The notes beneath the pieces were generated by a model, which did no database searches, was not told the DNA's origin, and saw only the letters and a list, made by a program, of their open reading frames with translations. From Leuctra nigra (Eukaryota > Arthropoda > Insecta > Plecoptera > Leuctridae): a DNA stretch of 64,000 bases. Every line of letters starts with the position of its first letter. Position 1 is the first letter of the stretch. Positions 1 to 14,100 of this stretch are shown here, one piece after another. Position numbers and translations under genes: made by a program. The DNA lies in contig OW203768.1 of NCBI GenBank assembly GCA_934045905.1, positions 22,845,060 through 22,909,059 on the forward strand, in the 5' to 3' direction.

Positions 1-3000
1 AGTGTACCTACTAGGTACCTACGTGTTTTTGCGTGCCGCTAAAATCCTAGAGCCTAGAGAGATCCTCTACCCATTAGGAAATGAATGGTTTTGCCACTCA
101 TGATGACTCGTTTCTATACTATACCTCTAAGAACGAGGTTTATTATGATTTTGTGTGTCTTAGCAATCATCAGAACAGCTCTGAATGAGCTGGGAGGTGT
201 GTGAATACACTTGACACAGTTGACGCGGGTTGTTCGCTTGTCATAAGGCAGTGTAGGAGGAGGACAAGTAGGAATAGATTCCTGGCGATAGATCAACTTC
301 CGTATCCACCCAGGGGTGACGAAAAGCTCATGTGTTTAGGCGAGCTATTGTGCCTTGCTGGAAAATCTCGTCAAGATCTTGCGTCAACAATCTTGCAAGA
401 TGAAATAAAAAGTATTTCTATAAAATGTATTTGCCATGAACGGAATCGAACGGCAAGTGTATTAAATTATTTATTAGGAATCGGAAGTATTTTTGTATGA
501 GTATACTACTAAGTAGGTAGGTAGATGAAATTGAAACCCACTTCGTTTTTTTTTACGGAAAAGTTCTATAATCCAGATCGCCTAGATCTAAATCCTTGAT
601 TGATCCGAGGTTCCATGGAGCGTGTAATTAGTTATTCGCCGAGCACCAGCTGCTGGTTATATAATCCTATTCTATTCGATCTGATCTGGAAGTAGCAAAC
701 AATTCCATCACGTTTACTTACCTGTCAGACACGCCCGACGCATGTACTTAGCGGTGTAATGAAATGTGTACGTTCACTCACTATCTGTAATGACTTAATT
801 TGTTCTGTGGCTAATTACCTAGCACACTGCTATTTCTAATCTTGATGATTTTGATGTTAAAGTCATTTTTCCTTTTAAAACCTTGTAAAACAGGTAAACA
901 AAATGATACCAACTGGAATCGTGGGACAATTAGTTTACTTGGGACGAAATGTCCAACCATGGCGCTTTGAGGCCACCACTTCTCTAAGGTACAACCGTAA
1001 AACCTTGATAATTGAGACTGAAAGACTCCAAGTTTCCCTCTAGACCCTATGGTAGGAAAAAATATTTCCTATTGAAGTGTCACAAATTCAACACAATTCA
1101 AACAGTTCAATAAGTTACAAAATTGAAAGGTAGTTCAAAACACGCATTGTCACAAGTTGCTGCACCTTTTTCTCCAACCAGGAGGTAAAGTACCTTCATT
1201 ATACATATATATTAAAAAAAAATCTTGAAATTACAAGTTCAGAAAACGTTTTCCTACATTTCAACTATATTTAAGTATAAATGAATCATAAAATGTCATT
1301 TAACTTGCAACCCCTGTCGTATAGCGAGGTTTCAATATATTGCCTTCCGAGAATGAACAAAACTGTAACACAGGATTAGGGAAATCATTTAGTTTTTGGT
1401 TGATAACTTTTAAAATAGCACACGTTGGTATTGTTTTCAATTTTTTTCCTAATAGAATGTCCAACTACCTATCTAGAAATCAGTTTTTTGAAAAAACGTT
1501 GAACCTCAGTAAAATTCAAAACTCAAAAATAGCATGGAAATCGTCATAATTTTAATGGCCCCCATAAGACTACATGTTAAAAATATGAATTTATAACTAC
1601 AATATCTCAAAATCTAGACACGAGAAGTTGTTCATATTTCACAGTATCGTGTAAATAGTGATTATTGATACCTCTGCCAAAAATAGGCTTATTTGGAAGA
1701 TATGAGATATCAGTTGTGCTACCTTAACGTATTTGACGAGCGAGATGTTCGGTTTGCTCTACACAACATTGTTTCGATTGTTTCTAATGTCATTGACTGA
1801 CTGCGAATGCAAAGTGTCGAAGTTGGATGAATGCGAAGTGTCGAGCGTGACCTGTGATATTTGTTGTGAGATCACAGCTCTGAGATCGAAGTCTGTTGAA
1901 TAGGATGGGGAAAGGCGATCTATTATTACCAAGTGGCTTGCCGCGTGCCCGACTGGCTGGCAGGAGGATCAGCTGTTAGACAATCAGCTCCATTAGCTGC
2001 CAGAACGCTCATTCCTGCGGCCTGCCCAATACTTCATCCCCTAAATCATTATTATTTTACTACGTCGTTGGGTTTCTATCATATCCAGGGGCAAGGTTCT
2101 AAAACTAAAAACAAAAATGAAAATTATATTGCCTAGAAATAATTTGTTGGTATTAGTGTTCTGCTTCAAAATATCGTGAACTATTTGAATGATATTCCAT
2201 CTGTTACGTATATCATCCTTTCATTTGGATACCTGACATTCGGTAAATTTGTATCATTCTGAATATTAGGCAGACCTCCAGAAAACTATTGTAGTCATCG
2301 TGATGCATAGGGTACTAATTTAAAATTGATACCTTTGAGCTTAGAGGAAGGTTTATACATTTTTTACCGCTAATCGTTAAATTTCAGATAATGCAATCAT
2401 AAACACTGGTGTCTGATAAGACACTGACAGTACCTACACTCTAGCTGAGTTTGATAATTTGACGTTTTTGAACGAAGGCATCATTGAATATGAAATCTTA
2501 TTACTGAGACGCCCTGCTCAATGAAGCAACACTCGCTCGATCACCGAGGAATACATCGGGAATAGGAAAAGATTACTTCCAGCCCAGCGGAAACCTCATA
2601 GGCTATCTTGAACGATTTCTTGTGCAAGCAAACACTTGTTTTTATACATGATAGGAGGAACTTGAACTTGACATTTTATTTTCAATCCATTTTAAGAATT
2701 TTTTGGATGGACTCGTTGGTCAATGTCAATTATTTAATTTACTAGGATGGTCATCAAGTAGGTATGTACACTTGTAAAAGACTGCCAAGCCACAACTAAA
2801 TTTAAAAGGATCGAGATTGAAATTCAATTGCCAATATTTTTTATATTACCATTTGCCCACATATTTTATAGAATTTCTTTTTGCCCACCTTTTCAATGGT
2901 CAAAAAAACTCAATATTCTTCTACACTCTGCCCAACAGTTATATTCTTACCTCCTACTCGTTTTAAAATTAATTTTTGCTATTTTACACAAATTTTTGTA

Positions 3001-5060
3001 TTTCTTTCTTCTTTTGGTCTTTGGTATTCGTGTCGATCATTTTCCGATCGATTTCGATAAATTATTATTGTCAACCATCATAATTAGGACTCTTTTATAC
3101 CAGTCCTTGCCACTATTTAAGCACTGGAACCATGTCGGGCCACTGTATGTAGCATTAGCCCTAGCCACATAAGTGTTAGTGTTGCTTTGTACAGCGATGT
3201 AAGTTACATGAATACACAGCGTCAAGTGTTGATAGCGTAGAATCTTACTTTCTAATACGCGCCGAATTGTTTGCCACTGTTCTTGTACCTCGTGAAAGCC
3301 GGAGGGCGTTGGAATCAAGCTGCTAATATCCATCGGCCAATGGTGTCAATACCTGCATAGTGCATACCACAGGCGATAGTCAATGATGCAAATATTTATA
3401 CTGGCCAATTCCCCGGGCGGTAGAAACTACCTATATGATGGCGATTGGCGATGTATTACCTACCTGATGGCAAGGTGACATCCTCATATTAATCATGGGC
3501 TTCGTTATTCAATCAATATCATACTGAAAATTCTTGACAAATTGATAGCAAGCAAGATATTGCAAGAGGAATTTGTCAAGATATTGTTTGTCAAAATACT
3601 GGCATATTCTTACACGGCAGCTAAAAGATTCAGTAAAATAAATTCAACTATTATTTTCCTCTGTTTTACTGCTTTCTGCTGAAAGAGGCATAATAAAGAG
3701 GGTCTATTATTAGGTACTTCATCCTGTAATTGTCCTTGAAGGGTTAGGGCACTTCTTGCACACCTGCTATTCACCTCTATATTTGACCTGTGAGTTCTAC
3801 TGCCCCTCGCTATTGGATCCTGACCGTTACCTTATCGTTCAAGGTGCAACGATGGATTGTGATTTGCGATCATGCACTTAGGCAAAGGTCGTTGTGCACT
3901 TATAGGAACTGATCAATACATCATTCAAGATTATTTTTTTAAATCAAGGTCAATCTTTCGTTAATTTATTTTTTCATATCGCGTAATTGTTCACTATTAT
4001 AACCTAGACTTATCATGAGCATAGCTTAAAAATACTGCACATTATTGTGACCTTGATTAGAGTTAGGTACAAAATAATATTATTTTGCAGTATTTCTGCC
4101 ACGTCTAGAGTGTCGGACTTAACAAGTCGGCTCTATGAGAACACAAGTGCTCTTGAACATTGGTGGGATCTTCCCACCCCCTGACCCGACATTGACAATA
4201 GTTGGAAGCAGGGTCGCGATATTTTTTTATAATTTCTAAGGCAACCTGTTCAATTTGTTAACCTGCCAATCAGGTGTCTGCATTCTTGCGCGCCCATTGC
4301 AAGCTAAAACACTTGCTGCTCGACTGTGAAGGTCGCAACATATTCACATCGATTCTCTTTCATTGCACATCATTTCACTTGTTGTCAAATCCAAGCCAAA
4401 CCCTGCTGTAAACTCTTGACAAATATGACTTGACCAAGATCTTTCGTGTCATGAGATTTGTTAGCAGGGAAGTGAGTGAGAGAAACCAACACTTGGCATA
4501 AATGATTAAATTTGCATGGAATATGTAAGCATTTATGTATGATAATGCACTTTTGAATCTACGTCACGTTGCCATCTTCGGTACTTGGGCGAGTGTCTAA
4601 TGTTGACGTTTTTTACGTAGGTTTTTGAATTGAGATTTCGAAGTATTTCAATAAACTTTGCCGTGATTTGACTATGCCTACAGGTTATTTTGAATTTTGC
4701 CTACGAACGGACATTATTGAAATATTTTACAATTTCGTGTCATCTTTATGGGATCAACGTTCTTGATTGACTAGTGTTAGAAACTTTATAAAAATACTAT
4801 GGTTACACTGAATCATGTCATTTTATTTTGAAAGAACTAAAACCGTGAGTTTCTTTCAAGTGAATCTACCCGAAATCATGGTCCTGATGCCATGTCTATC
4901 GACACTGGGTTCAAATGATGTTCAAATGAATGTGTAATTGATTGACCACGATGAGCTAATGTCCGTGTAAGACGGTTCACGCCACTCAGTTACGTCAAGC
5001 CCGATTGTGTTGGCGTCCAGGAAGTTGCAGTGGCAGGAATATGTTCCCACATTAAATATT
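1..5060. other. upstream flank of cueball, no gene seen
   Basis: AT-rich with scattered short open frames that show no codon bias, splice logic or family resemblance. Any 5' UTR or promoter of cueball should lie at the right end, but I see no clear core promoter motif. Confidence 0.6.
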
Positions 5061-5139
5061 ATGTCGCCTATCGACGCTATTGCTTCATGTTTCTTCTCCG
5101 TTGTTCTTGTTTCGATACACCTTGGAGGCTATGCTGCTG
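5061..5139 (+). CDS. cue: cueball exon 1: signal peptide
   Basis: Starts at ATG 5061 and encodes 26 residues with a hydrophobic core (SCFFSVVLVSIHLGG) ending in YAA, a good signal-peptidase site. The donor G|GTAGAG at 5140 leaves phase 1, which is exactly what the next exon needs: the split codon becomes Asp, giving mature start DLAVARKGG. The frame stays open upstream to 5007 but has no other in-frame ATG. The choice rests on phase, signal-peptide quality and the total being divisible by three, not on transcript data. Confidence 0.68.
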
Positions 5140-8100
5140 GTAGAGAAGGTTCCTGGCCCATGGGGGTGTGGGGGTTTCAACCGTTGCCACTAGATTGAGG
5201 ATTCAAAAACTATACAATTTTCAACTAAAATTTGCTGTCTATAGGTGTTTTGTGGGGTAACACGAAAGTTAAATTATTTTGGATTAACTAATACATATAG
5301 GTACTAACTTTTGAATTAAATGCAATTGTTTTTTGGCTGTGCCGCCAATTTAATCCAATATTTTGTTAATTTGACATGTTAATACTAGTGATGCCCAGCG
5401 GGAATATTCCCGAGCAAATTTGGGTAATATTCCCGACTTAGGAATTTACTTTTTCATTATAAATTAAATTTATAATGTTCTTATTTTGTGGTACTTGTAT
5501 GTCATTACCTCTTAGTACTACCTATTAATTTTTTGTCACTAATTTTCTTGATCTTATGAGTGACATCTCATAACATAAACATGCTTTAATCATGCTTTCT
5601 CTTAATGTTTACTCATCCCTGTAGTAAATGCCCAATAAAATCCCGGTTTGGGGAATATTCCCGATAAAAAAATTCCCTGGAATATTACATCACTACCTGC
5701 CCATGAGAAATACTTGTGCAGGTGCACCAGTATAACGCATCTGTGGAAGGAATGTATAGCACGTTCTCGTCTTCTTCAGATATCTTGTCGTTTATGATGG
5801 CATTTGAGTTTGTGCACGTTAGTATGCTGTTAACCTTTACGGCTGCACAATTAACAATATGCTTCTTGCACAGATATTCGATCAACTCATGTCATCGAAT
5901 GTCACCTACACTCATGTGTTAGTCCACTTCTTAGCTAACTCTTGGGAGACATAATGCATTATGAAGTGTGTGCTATTTGCGTTGGTAATCGAGCTGCTTC
6001 CGGCTAGGTGACCGAATGTCATTGCGAAGTTCATTAGAATTCACTGTTACTACGTATGATGTCGTCACGTACCTACCTGTATGCATAGTTCTTCAGTCGG
6101 ATTCTAGTAAATTCCACTAGCTAAATCGCTGAGCGCCGTCAATTTATAGAGTGCCTGCATATGATGTCACAGCTGACAAAATCTCACTGGTGCACAGATG
6201 ATTTCAGTATATAAATAATAAATAAATCAATATCTTCCGAGTAATAAAATTTCCTTTATTTATTTGATACAATTTGTCTTTCCCTTTTTAATATCTACCT
6301 TACTGAACTATGTTTAAAATACGATTTAACTATTTAAAATTTTCCTGTGAACCAGTGAAATAAACAAGATTGGGGTATGTTACCTAGCAATTAGGTCTAT
6401 TGCAGGTACTCTATAGAGGTGGTACATTCACTGTAAGAATGATCGACCTTGATACAGTTAAGCCATTGATTTAATTGACATCCAGCAATCTATTAGAAAC
6501 AATTTATTAACACTAAAATCGTATTCATAAATTGAGCTAAATGACTATAGCTTGACAATAGATTAGATTTCAAGGTCGTCATTCTTACCGTGAATGGATT
6601 TTAGTTCGCTGTCTCAAATTTGAAGCCTGCAATCAAACATTTCTGGATAGGTATATGAAATTCTTAAATACTACTAGATCCAAAGTGTAAGTAAATTTAA
6701 TGCTTATTCTTATTCTTATGGCAACCTCACATTTTTATCATACGCTGGTCTCGACTATTTCGGGATTTTCCTGATTCAGGAAATTGGTATTCAGAAATCG
6801 TGCTCTGTTATGAAATCCGCCCAAACTCAAGTGTAATTTTTTCAGGCACTATTTTTCCCATTTTTTTTAATAATGCTGTGCCTTCATTATAGGCATTACG
6901 AAATGTCGTTCTGATTTCGTATTATTTGAAATATTAGTGAATGCAAAAGAAGCGTCAATTAAACATTACATTTGGTGTCAGCGGGTGGATGAAAATGCAA
7001 TTTGTACAAAACCTCTCAATATCAGTACCTATCTAAACAATGGCATTGACTGGGCAATATATTCGCGTTTTTGCCAGCTATACAGGGCCTGTGGCGAGCC
7101 GAGAGCAGGGCTTTTAGGGCCAGGGAACGCCAGAAGAGCAAACACTGCCCACTCAATCCCTAGTGTTCGTAGATTGTTCTCATTACCATTTTCATCCAGC
7201 TTCCTTCTAAGATGGAAACCAAATCTTATTCTAAGTGATTCCAGCCTTGGAACGCAGAATGTGATGCTCCTTGCTCATCGGCCCGCGCGAACTTTGCAGG
7301 CATGAATAAAACAATACAGTCCACTTACATTAGACAGTGTAAGATGGAGTCGTGGCTCGTGGGTTCGACTCTCAGCAGTTCTCGCCTCCAACAGGGGTGG
7401 GTAAATCTGACTCGCTGTCATCCCGGCGCGGGTTCGATTCCCGCGACTTTCCCGACACAGGTTTATAGCGTGGATTTCCTCAGTCAGAGACAAATGTTGG
7501 GAAAGTTGGGTTCAGAAAACTGCCTCGCATTGTAAAGCACCCAAAGTGACTTCTTCGAAATGTTGAAGTTATTAGTAATATCGTTCCAATAAACTAGGTA
7601 CTTATCATTTTCTATCTAATAGCAAGTTCAAACTTGTGTTGAAGTTGTAACTTTAATCAGTGGTTAAATTTCAAACACTTCTCAAATTAATAAAGAAAGG
7701 TGCATCACATCGATATTATGTAAATATTCATAAGGGTATGATGGATTGTTATAAGAGGACTGAAACGTACCAAAGAATCACACTCAATCAAACACTATCA
7801 ATTAGTTACTATCCATAACGCTCTGAACTTTTATTCCGGAGGCCCGGGTTCGATTCCCGCGGCCTTCCTTCCTGACTGGGGTTTTTTCGTGGAATCCCCT
7901 TAGTCGACAGGCAAATGCTGGGAAGGTACCCTACTAATAGGTCACGACCGCCTCCTTCCCACCTTCCATTCTTACCTACTATTCCCAGTCATCATCATAA
8001 TCATTCATCCGTCGCCATTAGCCTCGCTGCAGAACAGTGTGACGTTAAGCCCCAGGCAAACAAAATATATACCAATATATCATAATTTATATTGAAAATT

Positions 8101-11100
8101 ACTACTTAAAATGTTAATAATTCAATTTCAAAACATTAAACACAAAATAAAATCAAAATAGTACGAAAAAACCACTTAAAAAACCCACTGGGCCAATTAT
8201 TTAAAAAAAAACATTTAAATTACATTACGTGATGCACTGAAGCCCGAAGAGTGACTACGTGCAGATGTTCTCATCGTGGATCGTGATGACTCTTGTTCCC
8301 TGCAGACATCCAACACCCCGGCCGATTAGCTCTGTCTGCATAATATCTGTCACACTACACGCCTTGCCGTGGCTTACGTGACTAGTATCAGCTGCACGCG
8401 TGTTGACAGGCCTTATCACCGCCACTGGGAAACAATTGGGAATATTCACGTGTGCATCGTGATGACTCTTGTTCCCTGCAGACATCCAACACCCCGGCCG
8501 ATTAGCTCTGTCTGCATAATATCTGTCACACTACACGCCTTGCCGTGGCTTACGTGACTAGTATCAGCTGCACGCGTGTTGACAGGCCTTATCACCGCCA
8601 CTGGGAAACAATTGGGAATATTCACGTGTGCATCGTGATGACTCTTGTTCCCTGCAGACATCCAACACCCCGGCCGATTAGCTCTGTCTGCATAATATCT
8701 GTCACACTACACGCCTTGCCGTGGCTTACGTGACTAGTATCAGCTGCACGCGTGTTGACAGGCCTTATCACCGCCACTGGGAAACAATTGGGAATATTCA
8801 CGTGTGCATCGTGATGACTCTTGTTCCCTGCAGACATCCAACACCCCGGCCGATTAGCTCTGTCTGCATAATATCTGTCACACTACACGCCTTGCCGTGG
8901 CTTACGTGACTAGTATCAGCTGCACGCGTGTTGACAGGCCTTATCACCGCCACTGGGAAACAATTGGGAATATTCACGTGTGCATCGTGATGACTCTTGT
9001 ACAGCAGACATCCAACACCCCGGCCGATTAGCTCTGTCTGCATAATATCTGTCACACTACACGCCTTGCCGTGGCTTACGTGACTAGTATCAGCTGCACG
9101 CGTGTTGACAGGCCTTATCACCGCCACTGGGAAACAATTGGGAATATTCACGTGTGCATCGTGATGACTCTTGTTCCCTGCAGACATCCAACACCCCGGC
9201 CGATTAGCTCTGTCTGCATAATATCTGTCACACTACACGCCTTGCCGTGGCTTACGTGACTAGTATCAGCTGCACGCGTGTTGACAGGCCTTATCACCGC
9301 CACTGGGAAACAATTGGGAATATTCACGTGTGCATCGTGATGACTCTTGTACAGCAGACATCCAACACCCCGGCCGATTAGCTCTGTCTGCATAATATCT
9401 GTCACACTACACGCCTTGCCGTGGCTTACGTGACTAGTATCAGCTGCACGCGTGTTGACAGGCCTTATCACCGCCACTGGGAAACAATTGGGAATATTCA
9501 CGTGTGCATCGTGATGACTCTTGTACAGCAGACATCCAACACCCCGGCCGATTAGCTCTGTCTGCATAATATCTGTCACCCTACACGCCTTGCCGTGGCT
9601 TACGTGACTAGTATCAGCTGCACGCGTGTTGACAGGCCTTATCACCGCTACTGGGAAACAATTGGGAATATTCACGTGTGCATCGTGATGACTCTTGTAC
9701 AGCAGACATCCAACACCCCGGCCGATTAGCTCTGTCTGCATAATATCTGTCACACTACACGCCTTGCCGTGGCTTACGTGACTAGTATCAGCTGCACGCG
9801 TGTTGACAGGCCTTATCACCGCCACTGGGAAACAATTGGGAATATTCACGTGTGCATCGTGATGACTCTTGTACAGCAGACATCCAACACCCCGGCCGAT
9901 TAGCTCTGTCTGCATAATATCTGTCACACTGCACGCCTTGCCGTAGCTTACGTGACTAGTATCAGCTGCACGCGTGTTGACAGGCCTTATCACCGCCACT
10001 GGGAAACAATTGGGAATATTCACGTGTGCATCGTGATGACTCTTGTACAGCAGACATCCAACACCCCGGCCGATTAGCTCTGTCTGCATAATATCTGTCA
10101 CACTACACGCCTTGCCGTGGCTTACGTGACTAGTATCAGCTGCACGCGTGTTGACAGGCCTTATCACCGCCACTGGGAAACAATTGGGAATATTCACGTG
10201 TGCATCGTGATGACTCTTGTACAGCAGACATCCAACACCCCGGCCGATTAGCTCTGTCTGCATAATATCTGTCACACTACACGCCTTGCCGTGGCTTACG
10301 TGACTAGTATCAGCTGCACGCGTGTTGACAGGCCTTATCACCGCCACTGGGAAACAATTGGGAATATTCACGTGTGCATCGTGATGACTCTTGTACAGCA
10401 GACATCCAACACCCCGGCCGATTAGCTCTGTCTGCATAATATCTGTCACACTACACGCCTTGCCGTGGCTTACGTGACTAGTATCAGCTGCACGCGTGTT
10501 GACAGGCCTTATCACCGCCACTGGGAAACAATTGGGAATATTCACATGTGCATCGTGATGACTCTTGTACAGCAGACATCCAACACCCCGGCCGATTAGC
10601 TCTGTCTGCATAATATCTGTCACACTACACGCCTTGCCGTGGCTTACGTGACTAGTATCAGCTGCACGCGTGTTGACAGGCCTTATCACCGCCACTGGGA
10701 AACAATTGGGAATATTCACGTGTGTGTGGTAACAGAGTATTGGCGGTATTTCGTGAGTTATGCAACGCGTGGAGTACAGAGCGGTTTGAACGTAGGCCAG
10801 CACTTCCGACCAATACTGGCGCAACGTCGTATCATAAAGCCCTCTTTAGGGCCATACAAATTACGACACAGGAAACCCCGTCAATGCTTTTGAAATTGTA
10901 TTGCAGTAAATTTGTAAATATCATCATAAGTATTAAGTTATAATGATCAATAGTGCCTTCAATATGGTGGCTACAATTATAGCTACAATTAAAAGTTATG
11001 AAATATGTGAAAAATAATTAGTGTACTAGCAAATTTTTTAGTCGACCTTAGCAATATAAACACCAAATTTAAATTTAAATATTTGTGCCCAACTGATGGA

Positions 11101-14100
11101 AAACCTGAAAATTGTATATTTTTTAATACTTTCCACGAGATTGGGCACAAATATTGCCGTTAAAATTTGGTATTTATATTGCTAAGGTTGACTGATTAGC
11201 AACACTAACTATTTTTCATAACTTGAATGATTCAAAAGTTATAGTGATATTTAGGAAATTTATCCCACATTTTTACCTTTTAGTAAAAATCTTTTACCGT
11301 TTATACTCTTTTTACCATTCCCCGGGCTTTGAACCGAACATTATGAAGCCGTTTATTCCCAAAGAACCCAGGTAGGTCGTAACTCATGTGTCCACCTGCG
11401 CATGTGTGTGTTATCAGCGAGGTATTTCTGATAACACGCACGACGCAATGACCTTGCAGATAGCGAGCTCGCACGTCTAGCATCCTAATCACTGCATTGG
11501 CTCGTCATCACGTGGTACGTCGCCGACCTGTTGATGCTGGGATGTGCCAGGAGGAGAGAGTGCAGCGAGGAGAGGCGGAACCCTTTCAGGACCGATATTT
11601 CTTTTTCAAATGAATCTTCGCAAACTTCAAATCTAAATTGATAATCAGAGTATTATTTATACAATCTGCAGAACATGTCCAAGAAATTTCAGCGGAGCAA
11701 GATGGTTCTTGCCGAGGGGTTAACAACTACATAATAGTTTTGGTGTACAGTCGTGGAAAAAAGATCGTGGTATTCTCCACTCTGACCCATAACATAATGT
11801 TTTTATATGGAGCAGAGAGAGATAGCCAACCAAACAACTATTTTCCACGCTTGTACACCTGATTTCGGATTCCAAGATTTCCCAAGATTTCCAAGATTTT
11901 TCAAAATTTTAAAATATTTCCAAATATTTTAAAATATTTTCTAAGATTTTCAAAGATTTCCAAGATTATCGACGATTTCCAAAGATTAGGTGCCTACCAA
12001 AGATTTCCAAAGATTTTAATAGTTTTCCTAAGATTTCCAAATATTTCCAGACTAGAGTAACATCAGATTTCCCCTCGAGTACCTATGTAGAAGGTTTTGT
12101 CGAAGTGAAGCATATTTACTAGGAAAACGCTCTGGGTAACGCGTTGATGAGCGAGCACGGATACGCGCAACACCTCGAACCTAAATTATGTCTATCGAAA
12201 ATGTCATTAAAAGCCAATAATTCTAAAAGTTCGCCACAGATTTGTATGAAAATTTCAAAAAATTCCTAAAATATTGGTCCAAATAACCATGCAAAGCTGT
12301 AAGTTGATCGATTGAACCTTTATGATTGAACGGTTCCGTGTTAATTTTCAAAAATCACAGGATCTCCTTCAAAAAATATACCTGAGACCACTCATATGAT
12401 ATAAGTGTGTCTACACAATATCAGATCGACTGTTGAACGGTCATTATCATTTATCAGATTCATTATGCGTTTGAAAGTTTCTGCTCTAACTACCTTGCCT
12501 TGAACTGAAGATTCGAAGTCGCCGTGAATTTGACAGCCAACACGCAAAAAGTCCGTAAAATGTCAATAACTTTTGGATTTGAACACAGATTATAGTATGA
12601 AAATTGTCAAAAATGAAGATAATGTTGGTCCTAACCATCATGCGAAGTTATAAGTTGATCGTTCAATCGGTTCTAGTTTAAATTTCTAAAAACACAGGAA
12701 AGATAGTTTTAAATTTTAACCAATGGGAGGATTTGGCTGAAACTTTGTTTGATTGGGTACAATGTTGGGGGTAAAGACTTGTCAAAATTTCAATTTGATC
12801 GAGACAACCAATCAAAAGTTATTTTTTTTTAAATTTGAACCAATCAATGGATTTCAAAAAAATTAGGGTCTGCAACAATCAGAAATGTTACGTACATGTG
12901 TGCAAAATTTCAGCTCGATCGAAGAAAAACTCTGACCTGTATATCGTCAGTAACAGAAAAAAAAAAAAAAAAAAAAAAACAGAGGTCCGTGCCAAAAGAG
13001 CCAAAAGGAGACGCTCGCTTCGCTCGCTCAATAAATATATTTCGCTATAATTTGCCAGCATTCTCCTATGATTCTGCTGCCAATTAGCGATCTGAAAGTG
13101 ATCGAAGCGTGCGGTCAGTCAATGCCACGTGCTGTTGTATGAATGAATCGAGTCGACTTCCGACTGCGGATTGTTGCTACTAGACGCGAGGTCAACGCCG
13201 TGTAATTGCATCAATGCGAATCAGCCCCATGTGTCTGGGACCTCGCTCGCGTTAGCCCGCAAGAAACACTTCCTTCCTTCCGACTGCGGATTGTTGCTAC
13301 TGGACGCGAGGTCAACGCCGTGTAATTGCATCAATGCGAATCAGCCCCATGTGTCGTGACCTTGCTCGCGTTAGCCCGCAAGAAACACTTCCTTCCTTCC
13401 GACTGCGGATTGTTGCTACTAGACGCGAGGTCAACGCCGTGTAATTGCATCAATGCGAATCAGCCCCATGTGTCTGGGACCTCGCTCGCGTAGCCGGCAA
13501 GAAAAGCCCTTCGCACACTTCCTTCCTTCCTTCCGGCGTGGTTCACCTTCCGCAAGACAACCACCAAGTACATGTCGCGGTTTACTGGAAATTACGCCAA
13601 ACTTCCTCGTTTATTCATGGTTCATACAAAAAAAATCTGGGGCACCCTATTCTATAACTTGAAAATTCCCAATTCTGCTGGAATCCGATTCGGTACAATG
13701 TTAATCCATAATATGGTAATGAATCGGATTCTGCAGCAGAATCGAGAATTTTAAAGTTATAGAATAGGACCCGTGCGTAGCTACAAATCTAATTAGTATT
13801 GTATTTTAGATACTAGACGCCTAATTCTCATAATAATTATAATTTCTCTAATGAAAAGTCATAATAATTAAGATGGAGAGAGATAGCGCAAATAACTGGA
13901 AGTGATGACGTGATAAACTGTTTCGAGAATAGGGTCATGGAGACTGGATGTACTTATATAAAAACAGAAATTTTAAAAGAGGCAAACCTAAGCGAGCGGG
14001 AATCGCACGGTTCGTCAGAGCGTTTTTTTGAAATTTTGTCTTCCCACTAAATAAATTTAAAAAATCAGATAGTAACGACCCATTACAGCCTAATAGACTA

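Noticed and set aside
8281..10725. CRISPR-like or bacterial repeat array
   Set aside because: The units are contiguous without unique spacers, and the window is clearly nuclear eukaryotic DNA.
9148..10824. Long minus-strand open frame as a protein-coding gene
   Set aside because: It is wholly satellite repeat, depends on the 174-bp unit length, has no splice or family evidence and is broken in the 176-bp units.
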